Both the position numbers and the translations under genes were made by a program. The notes beneath the pieces are model-generated. The model did no database searches and was not told the DNA's origin. It saw only the letters and a program-made list of their open reading frames with translations. From Conus ventricosus (taxonomy: Eukaryota > Mollusca > Gastropoda > Neogastropoda > Conidae): a stretch of 64,000 nucleotides of DNA. Every line of letters begins with the position of its first letter. Position 1 is the first letter of the stretch. Shown here piece after piece: positions 1 through 10,206 of this stretch. The stretch spans positions 13,034,642 through 13,098,641 of the forward strand of contig CM031628.1 in assembly GCA_018398815.1 (NCBI GenBank). The letters are read 5' to 3'.

Positions 1-386
1 AATAATAACAATAACAATAGTAATAAGAATAATAATGATTAAAAAAAAAATTCCATTACAAAATTACACAAACATAATCAGAGACGTACGTGCGCGCTCA
101 CATGCACGCACACGCCCACACATACACGCACGCACGCGTACACCCACACCCACACACACACACCCACACACCCACCCACACATACATACATACCACTTTT
201 CATCAGCTAATATAGAGGCAAACATAAAAGTAGGGCGTTCAGACTATGATCAAAAGGTTAGATTTATTGTTCAAGTAAATGTTTATGAATTGCTGATTTG
301 AAGGACGGCAGTGATTGACATGTTTTGGCAGACGGAGGAAGAGAGTTCCCCACAGATGGACCAAAAAATGCAAAACTAGATTTGAA

Positions 387-390
<4 letters not shown>
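1..390. repeat. AT-rich start and CA-rich low-complexity tract
   Basis: AATAAT-type low complexity at the edge is followed by an irregular alternating purine/pyrimidine stretch of CA, CG and ACCC units (about 90-200). The remainder to 390 is ordinary non-coding sequence. Open frames here only reflect the repeat. Confidence 0.85.
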
Positions 391-466
<76 letters not shown>

Positions 467-495
467 CACGCGCACGAATACATCCACGCGCATCA

Positions 496-539
<44 letters not shown>

Positions 540-553
540 GCGCACGCACGCAC

Positions 554-585
<32 letters not shown>

Positions 586-586
586 T
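391..586. repeat. (GA)n followed by (CA)n compound microsatellite
   Basis: A GA run of about 75 bp with one interruption is followed, after a short CACGCG spacer, by a CA run broken by CGCG steps. Alternating CA/CG of this sort is prone to Z-DNA. Long arginine/glutamate or histidine/threonine frames across it are artefacts. Confidence 0.95.
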
Positions 587-831
587 GCGATCAGCATCAA
601 GGACCTCTAGATTTTGTTGTTGTTGTCGTTGTTCTTCTTGTTGTTCACTCTTACTCTTTTACGGTTGCTCTTTTGTACGATGGATCCTTCTTTCATGGTT
701 AGATTGTTCATTTATTCATTCATTCGTTGTTTGTTACTTTTCTTGTTTCTTCTTGCAGTTTTCTGTTATACTCACGCGTGTAATAAGGGGATTCTGTGTC
801 ATCATCATGTGTCGCTTGTCCCTACTCGTGT

Positions 832-893
<62 letters not shown>

Positions 894-983
894 GCGTGCG
901 CGTGCGTGTATGTATGTGTACGTGCGTGCGTGTATGTGTGCGCGCGTGCATATGGGTTTGGGTGGGGGGGGGGGGGGGGGGGT
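832..983. repeat. (GT)n microsatellite ending in a G homopolymer
   Basis: About 60 bp of GT, then mixed TG/CG/TA steps, then about 18 consecutive G. The sequence between 587 and 831 is T-rich with GTT triplets and shows no gene. Confidence 0.95.
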
Positions 984-1526
984 GCATGCCAGCGCGCACG
1001 TGCGCACTTGAAGCTTAAACATCGGCACTTCGAGTCATTTACAAGCGCCAGTACAACGAATGTTTCTAAGAGTTTTTCAACAATTCTGGTTCAGCATTGA
1101 AGTTTATTGAAAGACAGGGATACTCGACAAACATTTTTCTGCATGCTTTTCTATCTGTGTTATAAAGAAATCGATTTCTCAGAAAATGTGTTCAGTAACA
1201 CGAAATTATATTCAGTAACACTTACTTCTAATAATACTGATAACTGACATGTCAAATGACGTTTTAAGCAAATAATCAAACAATTTTCACATAACATCTT
1301 CCAAAATAAGGTGGTTTAATTCAATGTCAACGATACAATACAGCGGACATGAATGAACATCTTACTTTATATAAAAAAGGCCTATAACATAAGTCCAGAA
1401 CACAGTCTAAACGTGTCTTGCCCAAAATCACCTAATAAGACTATTTTTCTGGGCTTTAGTGAGTCAGACAAGTAACACCACACACAATAAGCCAATGAGA
1501 CAGTTTTACTTTGTTTCAGCGATAAA
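984..1526. other. No recognisable feature
   Basis: AT-rich unique-looking sequence with no sustained open frame, repeat or conserved motif that I can recognise. Confidence 0.6.
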
Positions 1527-1557
<31 letters not shown>

Positions 1558-2010
1558 GATGCTCCCGCGTCTTGCAGCGCATGAGGCAGTCAAGGCGCTC
1601 CACTGTGCACGGTCCTCAACCAGTTTGCTGGTGTCACTCCATCCTCTGTCAACGAGTCTGAAGTCTCTCTCCACTTGTCTGTCGCCAGCTCATCCTGGGT
1701 CGTCCTCTTTTTCTCTGGCCTGCTGGGGTCCATTTGATGGCCTGGTTTGTAGGTCTTGAAGAGGGTAATCTCAAGACATGACCCAGCCAGTGGAGGCGCC
1801 GTCTGCAGATGAGGGTTGACACGGGGAGCTGTTTGGACCTCTCCCTGACGTCTTCATTTGGTAGAAAGTCTGACCATTTGATGCCCAAGATCTTACGTCA
1901 GCACTTAGTATCCAAAGCGTGGAGTTTTTTTTCTCCTGGGTGGTCTTCAGTTGCCAGGTTTCACAGCCATATAACCGTTGAAATCACGCTGTTATATACA
2001 ATACGATGAA
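1527..2010 (-). mobile_element. 3' end of a non-LTR retrotransposon (endonuclease/reverse transcriptase type)
   Basis: On the minus strand the translation reads LYGCETWQLKTT (about 1985-1950), ILGIKWSDF, then RRLHWLGHVLRLP and KRGRPRMSWRQ (about 1800-1690), and after a further frame change DTSKLVEDRAQW ending at a stop near 1558. This is the familiar C-terminal tail of LINE ORF2 proteins (YGCETW, R.LRWLGHV.R, KRGRP..TWR, A.DR..W). At least two frameshifts break it, so it is a dead 5'-truncated copy. Immediately after the stop, on the minus strand, lies a (TAAG)n run (1527-1557) that I take as the simple-repeat 3' tail of the element. The clade (RTE, L1-like or other) cannot be settled from this fragment. 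Confidence 0.8.
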
Positions 2011-2389
2011 TGTCTTTACAAAAACCACAGGAAAACGTCACTAGACTTCGTTTGTGAACAAATTGAAACGAAATACGTGATGACCGAGACAAACTCAAAA
2101 AACAGATGCAGGGTTTTTCAAACAAACTGTAACTCTTTAGTTAGGAAATAAAACGCCATCTCTAATGGAATTAAGCATCGTCTATCGACGTCAATCGATG
2201 ACAAATATTTTGACGTAAATTTAGACTACGTGCAAGCGGCCCGTCTCGCTATAATTATTGTTTAAAAAAGGAATCTTCGAAGATTGGCATATGATCTCTC
2301 GGAATATTGTTACTACAAACACACAAACAAGGGATCCGTTGGAATTAGGCTGATTCTCTGTGATATTTTAGAAGAACAATCGGTCACCA
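2011..2389. other. No recognisable feature
   Basis: AT-rich unique sequence without a coding or repeat signal. Confidence 0.6.
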
Positions 2390-3490
2390 CGGTGCAATAG
2401 GTATGGGTACGGTACGCGGGCTGCAAGGCTAAGGTTATGAGTCCCATGATACACAAATGTAAGTGGGGTGTTTTCCCTCAACCGGCTCTCCAGCTAACGT
2501 TGTCAAGTCTGGTAACGAAGTCACGACCGAGTTTGTTCTACAGGTTAATGTGAATCATAGCGTGTCGCTCACATTTTTCTGACCAACACTTCAGGTGTCC
2601 GCATCTCTCGAGCCTGGTTGACGCGCCAGAGCAGATCATGAAATAATTTTCATCAGTTTCGTCCTGTACTGATCAAAATTGAAAAAAGATTAAAAAAAAA
2701 AGTTTTAGATTCTGTGGGGTCCTTCATGCCTTGCTCTCATGGCGACTTTCGCTTGATTTTTCTCCCCACGCCCATGTTCCATGAGGTCGTGCAAGAAGGG
2801 GAGGGGGGGGGGGGGGAGGACGATTTCTTACTCTGGATCAGTTACTATCGTCAGAAAGGGGCCGGAATAACTCAGTTGATAGAGCACCGGACTCGTGATC
2901 CTGGGGTCGCGGGTTCGAATCTCCGCCGGGCTGTTTCGGTACAGGGGGATTTTTCCCACGGAGTTAACATTGGTTCTGACTCCATTTCCCATACAGTCCT
3001 TCGAATGAGACTATAAATCGAGGTTCCGTGTGTGAACGCACGCATAACATCTTGCACAGACGTAAAATCCCGGAAGATCTGTCGGAAGAGAAGGCCGGTT
3101 TGGCCGTTGGTATGGATGACACGTTACACATAGCATGTGCACTCTGCGTGAGAAATGGAAAGAATGAAAGAAGTAAGGAAACTGAGTGAACGATACTGAC
3201 TGGATGACACGGGGAACGACCGAATGAAGCGCCGGCTGGCAGCTCTTAAGTCGGCACTACCCAGGAAGGTAGCCCGTTGTGTAAACGAGTGTGGATTGTA
3301 AAGTCCTTAGAGCTTGGTCTCTAGCCGAGAATAGGCGCTGTGTAAGTATTCATTATTCATTATTATTATTATTAAATGGGAGCTAGGCAAGTGGTGTCCT
3401 GCGCATGCTGGATCAGAACATGCACCACTGCACACCACCAAAGTAAGTCAGCAGCAGGGCAGTGTCTCTTCCAGTGGTGTGCATCATAAA
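2390..3490 (+). mobile_element. SINE-like family B, copy 1, split by a nested SINE A
   Basis: Segments 2390-2857 and 3375-3490 together resemble a second copy at 30310-30985 (minus strand). Shared landmarks in order are CAGGTGTCCGCATCTCTCGAG near 2592 (equivalent to CAGGTGTCTGCATCTCACAG), TTCTGTGGGGTCCTTCATG near 2709, then TGGTGTCCTGC followed by GGATCAGAAC and CACCACCAAAGT after 3386. In the second copy the middle and tail are contiguous. Here they are separated by the tRNA-SINE at 2858-3374. A G-run (2802-2816) sits in the left half. I see no protein in it, which fits a non-autonomous element. Whether the family is already catalogued is unknown to me. Confidence 0.65.
2858..3374 (+). mobile_element. 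tRNA-derived SINE family A, full-length copy
   Basis: The head (about 2861-2934) looks like a tRNA: an A-box-like AACTCAGTTGATAGAGC and a near-perfect B box GGTTCGAATCTCC, the internal promoter elements read by RNA polymerase III. A roughly 400-bp body follows and ends in TATTCATTATT and an ATT repeat. A second copy with the same head, body and length lies at 23240-23756 on the opposite strand, which supports a mobile family rather than a tRNA gene. The body ends with a GCGCTGTGTAAGTA-type motif like the 3' ends of some LINE families, perhaps the partner LINE tail. It has inserted into a SINE B copy. Confidence 0.85.
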
Positions 3491-3506
3491 GAGCTGATAT
3501 CATTCG

Positions 3507-3618
3507 GTTCCTATGGACCGACAGGTCTGAGACTGAGGAATGAAATAGCAGACAGTGTTGCTGTTCCTATGGACCGACAGGTCTGAGACTGAGGAATGAA
3601 GTAGCAGACAGTGTTGCA
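3507..3618. repeat. Two direct copies of a 56-bp unit
   Basis: A unit beginning GTTCCTATGGACCGACAGG occurs at 3507 and again at 3563 with one or two differences. Confidence 0.95.
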
Positions 3619-3650
3619 AGAGAAGGAGCAAAGAGAAACGCTGAAATGTG

Positions 3651-3739
3651 TTGAACAATCCCTTTGTATTAAACAATCCCTTTGTATTAAACAATCCCTT
3701 TGTATTAAACAATCCCTTTGTATTAAACAATCCCTTTGA
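3651..3739. repeat. 18-bp tandem repeat, about 5 copies
   Basis: The unit AAACAATCCCTTTGTATT is repeated almost perfectly. Because 18 is a multiple of three it gives an open minus-strand frame of FNTKGL repeats that is not a gene. Confidence 0.95.
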
Positions 3740-3813
3740 TTTATCCTCTTGTGAATTAATCCAAATTATGCAAAAATATGTACATAAGCAGAATTTAAGT
3801 ATTTTTTTTTAAA

Positions 3814-4210
3814 ATGGCTACTTTACCATCGTCCCCAAGGCACATTGTCAGATTAATTCATAAATTAAGGCTGAATACTTGGAACACTAAATGTTCTCAT
3901 GGTATTACTTGTGTCCGCAGAGAAAACATTTCTGTACATCATCTGTTGTTTGGATGCTCAGTGTTGACCTCGCACTATCAGGAGAAAAGGTATTGAGATG
4001 ACTAACTTTGATAATGTCGATACTGTCTTATATGGTTCATAATGTTGCTGAAATTGCCATGGTTATTTCGCAGTCACAGGTTGAAAAGTTTTTATAAAGA
4101 TCAACAATTTTGTGTGCCACTAGGGTATTTCACTTACGTAAATATGAATACATCAGATGTGGGTTTGAAAGTACAGCATGGATGATAAGTTAAGTGTGGA
4201 GGTGTTTTCC

Positions 4211-4257
<47 letters not shown>

Positions 4258-4316
4258 AAATAAGTGTCTAATATCATCTGGCCTTTAAAAGACGTTGAAT
4301 AAACCACTGAACTGAA
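3814..4316 (+). mobile_element. LINE 3' fragment (C-terminal tail and UTR)
   Basis: A 60-codon frame (3814-3996) contains RLNTWNTKCSHGITCVRREN and ISVHHLLFGC. This resembles the C-terminal cysteine/histidine motif after the reverse transcriptase of several LINE families (C..C.....S.HHLLF.C), with one cysteine apparently replaced. Downstream are unique sequence, a GT run (4211-4254) and GACGTTGAATAAACCACTGA, a typical LINE 3' terminus. No upstream reverse transcriptase is visible, so it is a 5'-truncated remnant. Clade is uncertain. Confidence 0.55.
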
Positions 4317-5489
4317 CAGTGCTAAGACTGCACCCGTACACTTTTCAGTTTTCTTTCAACGCCCATCTTGCGCCGAATTGGATGAAGATAAGTGATTGCT
4401 CGTTCAGTTTCGTTGTCCTGTGTGTTGTGTATCTTGCCTAAAGAAAACCTGAGAGGTCGAAACGCGTCGTGCTTTGTCTTGTGATTCGTCTGTCTACGTT
4501 TTTGGGCTGAGTCTTATCAATCATTTTTCAAATGTGTTTAGATTTCCGCCAGCAGTCGCCTCACTTTGCAACTACAAGATATCCGTTTTAAGTCATAACG
4601 TTTCTTTGAATTTTCTCAATTTCTCTAACCTTCTGTCTGACATACTCTATTCAAGCGGGTACGGCCCAGTTGCCGCCGTGCCACCGTGCCGAAGTGATGT
4701 GTGAGCATCTCTCAGCCCTTCGGGCTTACGTTTCTTCAGCCTTCGGCATCAACCCCATAGCTTCGCTACGGCCTTTATTTTGATGAGATCATCGATCAGA
4801 CGGGAGTAGACTGGGACACAGCTTCATCGAGTGATAATTCCCTCCTTACAAACCTCCTCCTTTTAAAAGCGCGGCGGCGTCGGGTGTTCGGCAATCTGGC
4901 ACGCGGCAAACTGGCATGTCCCCATTCAAGCAGGTCCAGTCATCTTCAGACAGATGTATTTTAGCAGTACCCTGAACAGAAAGAAAACGTTTTGACTTCA
5001 GGTCCTTTCCTTACTATGCACCAACAGTCGGAATTCATTATGACGTAGGCTACGTCATATGCAAAATACTGCTACCTTAACATCATCAACACAGATCCTC
5101 GTTCTGCTCTATGTGCCCACTTAACACAGCAGTCATAGCACTGAAATTCTCTCACGACACCTGTTTTGACCTTTTTAAAAACAAAATGACTTTTCCTTAA
5201 AAGCCTAAATCTGACTGTGACTTTATTTTTGTACAGTGAAATAGAGCTATCTTTTCTCTTCTTGGTGATAAATGCTTTAAAGTCAAATAATTGTTTGTTC
5301 TTGTTGATTTGAGTTGAAAAAGACATACTTCGAACAAGGAGCATTGATTTCAGTGATTGAAGACGCCGACGGTGGGTTGCTTTCTCTTCAAATTAAACAA
5401 TGAAATCGATTGTTAGTAGCTTGCTGACTGGTATGGTATGACGTAGGAAGGACTGTATTTGTACGCTGACATCACTGGTTAAAAATTCT
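4317..5489. other. Intergenic; contains a motif related to the palindrome arms and three mini-hairpins
   Basis: At 4433-4510 the sequence TTGCCTAAAG..., GAGGTCGAAACGC and CTTTGTCTTGTG matches, with substitutions, the arms of the inverted repeat at 9102-9712. At 4713-4767 three short stem-loops follow each other (AGCCCTTCGGGCT, GCCTTCGGC, TAGCTTCGCTA). The rest, including 4770-5489, shows no gene that I recognise. Confidence 0.5.
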
Positions 5490-5494
5490 CCGGA

Positions 5495-6897
5495 AATCGG
5501 TCAGATTCATTTTCAGAAGAGGTCGCTGTCATTCTCGCGACGTTCCTGAGAGACAATCGCTTGCGCGAGTATTTCGCCCCATTCCCGAGTGTTAAGTCGG
5601 GCGCCTCCGCATCATTCTCGCGCGTTTCCTGAGAGACAGATCGCTTGCCGCGAGTATTTTCGCCCCATGTTGCCGAGTGTTAAGTCGGGCGCCTCCGCGA
5701 TCATTCTCGCGGCGTTTCCTGAGAGACAGATCGCTTGCCGCGAGTATTTTCGCCCCATGTTGCCGAGTGTTAAGTCGGGCGCCTCCGCGATCATTCTCGC
5801 GACGTTTCCTGAGAGACAGATCGCTTGCCGCGAGTATTTTCCGCCCCATGTTGCCGAGTGTTAAGTCGGGCGCCTCCGCGATCATTCTCGCGACGTTTCC
5901 TGAGAGACAGATCGCTTGCCGCGAGTATTTTCGCCCCATGTTGCCGAGTGTTCAGTCGGGCGCCTCCGCGATCATTCTCGCGGCGTTTCCTGAGAGACAG
6001 ATCGCTTGCCGCGAGTATTTTCGCCCCATGTTGCCGAGTGTTAAGTCGGGCGCCTCCGCGATCATTCTCGCGGCGTTTCCTGAGAGACAGATCGCTTGCC
6101 GCGAGTATTTTCGCCCCATGTTGCCGAGTGTTAAGTCGGGCGCCTCCGCGATCATTCTCGCGGCGTTTCCTGAGAGACAGATCGCTTGCCGCGAGTATTT
6201 TCGCCCCATGTTGCCGAGTGTTCAGTCGGGCGCCTCCGCGATCATTCTCGCGGCGTTTCCTGAGAGACAGATCGCTTGCCGCGAGTATTTTCGCCCCATG
6301 TTGCCGAGTGTTCAGTCGGGCGCCTCCGCGATCATTCTCGCGGCGTTTCCTGAGAGACAGATCGCTTGCCGCGAGTATTTTCGCCCCATGTTGCCGAGTG
6401 TTCAGTCGGGCGCCTCCGCGATCATTCTCGCGGCGTTTCCTGAGAGACAGATCGCTTGCCGCGAGTATTTTCGCCCCATGTTGCCGAGTGTTCAGTCGGG
6501 CGCCTCCGCGATCATTCTCGCGGCGTTTCCTGAGAGACAGATCGCTTGCCGCGAGTATTTTCGCCCCATGTTGCCGAGTGTTCAGTCGGGCGCCTCCGCG
6601 ATCATTCTCGCGGCGTTTCCTGAGAGACAGATCGCTTGCCGCGAGTATTTTCGCCCCATGTTGCCGAGTGTTCAGTCGGGCGCCTCCGCGATCATTCTCG
6701 CGGCGTTTCCTGAGAGACAGATCGCTTGCCGCGAGTATTTTCGCCCCATGTTTGCCCCGGAGTTTCAGGGTCGGGCGCCTCCGCGAATCATTCTCGCGGC
6801 GTTTCCTGAGAGACAGATCGCTTGCCGCGAGTATTTTCGCCCCATGTTGCCGAGTGTTAAGTCGGGCGCCTCCGCGATCATTCTCGCGGCGTGTTGC
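5495..6897. repeat. GC-rich 90-bp satellite, about 15 copies
   Basis: The unit contains GAGTGTTAAGTCGGGCGCCT, CCGCGATCATTCTCGCGG (a perfect 6-bp stem with a TCATTC loop) and GCGAGTATTTTCGC. Spacing is exactly 90 bp through the centre. The outer units carry small indels, the inner ones are nearly identical. A TTAAG/TTCAG difference splits the units: six consecutive central units from about 6213 are TTCAG, and most outer ones are TTAAG. Since 90 is divisible by three, two plus-strand frames and parts of the minus strand stay open for over 400 codons. I regard these as repeat artefacts rather than a repetitive protein, because all frames are equally open and none has flanking gene structure. Confidence 0.9.
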
Positions 6898-7420
6898 GAA
6901 ACAGTTAATAATTAAGAAGGCACTTCAAAACTTTGCCGTCCAGCGACTGTTTTTAACCAACAACTCGGCTTTAGTTCTGCATTGCTCTGATTTTCATACC
7001 ATTTGTAATCGTCTATTATACAGGGGATGCGGGGGATGCCTGTATGTATGTGTTGGACAAACGTTAACGTTTTAAATAATTATTGTTGTGGCGTTTTTTG
7101 GAGCCCATGATACAAGCAAACATAGTTTGTAAAAAATATGATTGTGGTACTTTTGATCGCCATGTGTTTATGTATTGGACAATAATGTTAACGTTTTAAA
7201 CAATTTTCTTGTGGTGTTTTGCTGCCCATAATGTATGCTTGCTTGTGCTTTTTTTTTAAAGAAAAAAAAAGGATAGCTGTAACTTATAGTTATCATGTGT
7301 GTGTGTGTGTGTGTGTGTATTTTTGTTATTCTATGGGATTGCATCTCATCATATGCCAGATATTTAATCTGCATATTGTGCTAGATAGATTTGTTCTTTT
7401 CCGATATCATCATTATTATC
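6898..7420. repeat. Two diverged direct copies of a roughly 120-bp segment
   Basis: 7041-7110 and 7163-7232 share TATTGGACAA...GTTAACGTTTTAAA, then a TTGTGG motif and GCCCAT. A GT run lies at 7296-7319. Nothing coding is seen. Confidence 0.7.
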
Positions 7421-7542
7421 ATTAGTAGTAGTAGTAGTAGTAGTATTATTGTTACTATTACTTTTATTATTGTTGTGGTTGTTATTGTAATTATTATTAG
7501 TATCGTTTCTTTATCATCATGATTAATATGATGATGACGATG

Positions 7543-7576
<34 letters not shown>

Positions 7577-7580
7577 GTGG
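7421..7580. repeat. Triplet microsatellites (TAG)n, (ATT)n, (GTT)n
   Basis: Short runs of TAG, ATT/GTT and ATG triplets, ending with nine to ten GTT units at about 7543-7575. 7581-7734 is unique with no feature. Confidence 0.9.
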
Positions 7581-7734
7581 TTATTAAAGAGTCAACAGTA
7601 GAGCTGCCTTAACGGGGCCACTGGTCGCAGTGAAACACTAGTGACACACAGGCAGTGTGTGCAGGGGGTCGTAAGCCATCGCGTTGTCTCCCTGCTACAA
7701 CAATGCAGAGTGTCTGTGTGTTTAGATAGATTGG

Positions 7735-8620
7735 TTGTTGTTGTTCCTGTTGTAGCTGCTGCTGCTGCAGCTGCTGCTGCTGCTTTTGTTGTTTGTTCTT
7801 GTTCTTCTTGTTCATGCTGCGTTGGATGTTGTTCTTGTTACTTCTGTTTCTTTGCTTCCTTTCTCCTTCTGCTTCTTTTCCTTCTTCTTCTTCTCCTTCT
7901 TCTTCTTCTTCTTCTCCTTCTCCTTCTTCTTCTCCTTCTTCTTCTTCTCCTTCTGCTTCTTCTTGTTCATTCTGCGTTGGATGTTGTTCTTGTTACTTCT
8001 GTTTCTTTGCTTCCTCTCTTCTTCTCCTTCTCCTTCTTCTTCTCCTTCTTCTTCTTCTCCTTTTCTCCTTCTCTCCTTCTTTCTTCTTCTTCTCCTTTCT
8101 TCTCCTTCTTCTTCTCTCCTTCTTCTTCTCCTTCTTATTCTTCTTCTTCTTCTTCTTCTTCTTCTTCTTCTTCTTCTTCTCCTTCTTATTCTTCTTTTCT
8201 TCTCTTCTTCTTCTTCTTCTCCTTCTTCTTCTCCTTCTTCTTCTTCTTCTCCTTCTTCTTCTTCTTCTTCTCCTTCTTCTTCTCCTTCTTCTTCTTCTTC
8301 TCCTTCTTCTTCTTCTCCTTCTTCTTCTTCTTCTTCTTCTCCTTCTTCTTCTCCTTACTTCTTCTTCTCCTTCTTCTTCTTCTTCTCCTTCTTCTTCTTC
8401 TCCTTCTTCTTCTTCTTCTTCTCCTTCTTCTTCTTCTTGTTTGCTGTTGTTGTTGTTCTTCTTGTATTCTTGTTGCTGCTGTCGTTGTTTTGTTGTTCTT
8501 GCTGCTGTTGTTGTCTTGTTGTTGCTGCGCTTGTTGTGTTCTTGCTGTGTTGCTGCTCTTGTTGCTATTGTCGTTGTTGTTGTTACTGCTGCTGCTGCTG
8601 CTGTTGTATTTGTAAATGCT
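7735..8620. repeat. Large (CTT)n/(CTG)n trinucleotide tract, about 0.9 kb
   Basis: The plus strand is almost pure pyrimidine CTT/CTC for more than 500 bp (about 7860-8440), flanked by GCT/GTT triplets. An internal 52-bp segment (TGCGTTGGATGTTGTTCTTG...) occurs twice (about 7818 and 7974). Such polypurine/polypyrimidine DNA can form triplexes. All long leucine, serine, phenylalanine or arginine frames are artefacts. Confidence 0.97.
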
Positions 8621-8850
8621 TTTATTGCTTTGATTTTTTTTCCCTGGTTTTGGTTGTGCTGTTGTTCCAGTTTGCCGCTGCCTTTGTCATTGTTCACTGT
8701 GTGTCAGAGACTCCCCCCCCCCCTTCCCCCCCACCCCCTGGCACCATGTCTTTTTTTTATAGCCGTTTGTTGATCTTTTCCTTTTATATCCTTTTGCTTC
8801 TCTCTATCTCTCACTGTCTGTATGCCTGTCTGCCCCTGTGTGTGTGTGTG

Positions 8851-8893
<43 letters not shown>

Positions 8894-8988
8894 GTGTGTT
8901 CGCATTCTTGACTTTTTCAAAAACGTATTTTCTGTAGATTCTGAGAGAGAGAGAGAGAGCGAGAGAGAGAGAGAGTGAGAGAGAGAGA

Positions 8989-9031
<43 letters not shown>
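8621..9031. repeat. C-runs, (GT)n and (GA)n microsatellites
   Basis: C-rich tract at 8711-8738, GT run at 8837-8892, GA run at 8943-9031 with a few interruptions. No coding signal. Confidence 0.95.
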
Positions 9032-9033
<2 letters not shown>

Positions 9034-9101
9034 GTATCCTTGGCATTTCAAAAAATGTATTTTTCTTTCAAAACAGAGTGACCGAGGGCGGAAAATGAAG
9101 C

Positions 9102-9712
9102 AAAATTTAGAAAGAGAGGGGGTTAGTTACCGCCAAGGACATAGACAAACAAAGTACGGGACAAGACACAATGCATTTCGACCTCTTGGGTCTTCTTCAG
9201 GCAAAAACAATTAACATTTAGGACAGTGAAAACGAAAAGAACGAGAAACCACTTATCTTCTCATATTCGGCGCACGATCAAAATGGCCGCCGGCCGGAAA
9301 CGAGGCCACCCAGGAGGGTATCATGGGAGCCGAATAGTGAGGGGAAGGGGGTAGCGGAGGGGGGGGGGGGGGGAGCAGGTTGTGTGTGTGTGGGGGGGGG
9401 GGGGGGAGAGGGGGTGTATAGGGGAGAAGGGGTGTGGGGATGGGGGGTGCCTCTCCACCCCCCACCCCCCTTCACTATTTCGGCTCCATGATCTCCTCCT
9501 GGATGGCCTCGTTTCTGTCGGCGGCCATTTTGATCGAGCGCCGAATATGACAAGATAAGTGGTTTCTCATTCTTCGTTTTCCACTGTCCTAAATGTGCTT
9601 TGTTTTGCCTGAAGACGTTCAAGAGGTCAAAATGGCACTTTGTGTCTTGTCCTGTACTTTGTTTTATCTATGTCACTTGGCGGTGGTAACTACCCCCCTC
9701 TCTTTCAAAATG
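9102..9712. repeat. Imperfect palindrome of about 610 bp with a G-rich centre
   Basis: The left arm (about 9102-9352) and right arm (about 9465-9712) are reverse complements over roughly 250 bp with scattered mismatches and small indels. Matching landmarks are GAAAGAGAGGGGG / CCCCCCTCTCTTTC, GGACAAGACACAA / TTTGTGTCTTGTCC, GAAACCACTTATCTTC / CAAGATAAGTGGTTTC and ATCAAAATGGCCGCCG / CGGCGGCCATTTTGAT. The unpaired centre holds long G runs followed by C runs. The layout resembles a foldback or MITE-like element, or two inverted copies of one element end. No target-site duplication was found. Confidence 0.85.
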
Positions 9713-10077
9713 TATCTTCTTGTGATTCTTTTTTCAACGATCAGAAAATCGCATAAACAGGCGAACAATTTAAGCGAACACTGTGTTACGCGTGCCACTA
9801 TGTCTTTGCATAACGAGTGATCACAGAAAAAAATGTTTGTTGACCTGTAGTTTATAGGGTCTTGATCAGTCTGGGCAGACATTCTATGATTTTGAATTTG
9901 TTATGAATAGTTTTTTTCTTTTCTTTATTTTCAATTGAAGGGAAAAAATATTATTTCTTGCAGGGCATCTGTACCCTTTTTGTCGTAGTCCTTGTTTCAT
10001 TTAGTCTTCTATGTTCGTGGTCAATAAAGGAATTGAAGTCCCATTCTCTAGGCCATGGCAGCTTACAATCCAGAGAG
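9713..10077. other. No recognisable feature
   Basis: AT-rich sequence with no gene or repeat recognised. Confidence 0.6.
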
Positions 10078-10206
10078 CGTGAGAGGAGAGAGAGAGGAGA
10101 GAGGAGAGAGAGAGAGAGAGACAGACAGACAGAACTGACAGACAGAAGCAGACAACGACAGAATGACAGACAGACAGACAGACAGACAGACGGACAGACA
10201 GACAAA
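10078..10206. repeat. (GA)n and (GACA)n microsatellites
   Basis: GAGAG runs interrupted by AGG, then repeated GACA/CAGA units. Confidence 0.95.

Noticed and set aside
2861..2934. A functional tRNA gene
   Set aside because: The tRNA-like head is followed by a shared 400-bp body and a second dispersed copy exists, so it is a SINE head; the cloverleaf is not convincing.
5592..7075. 400-codon open frames on both strands
   Set aside because: They arise because the satellite unit (90 bp) is a multiple of three. Several frames are equally open and none has gene-like flanks.
7641..8937. Leucine-, serine-, phenylalanine- or arginine-rich frames of 230-380 codons
   Set aside because: They are translations of CTT/CTG triplet repeats.
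9160..9200. Hammerhead-type ribozyme (CTGAAGA ... GGTCGAAA on the minus strand)
   Set aside because: The core-like pieces are present, but there is an extra base between the conserved GA and the stem, and no matching stems I and III were seen.
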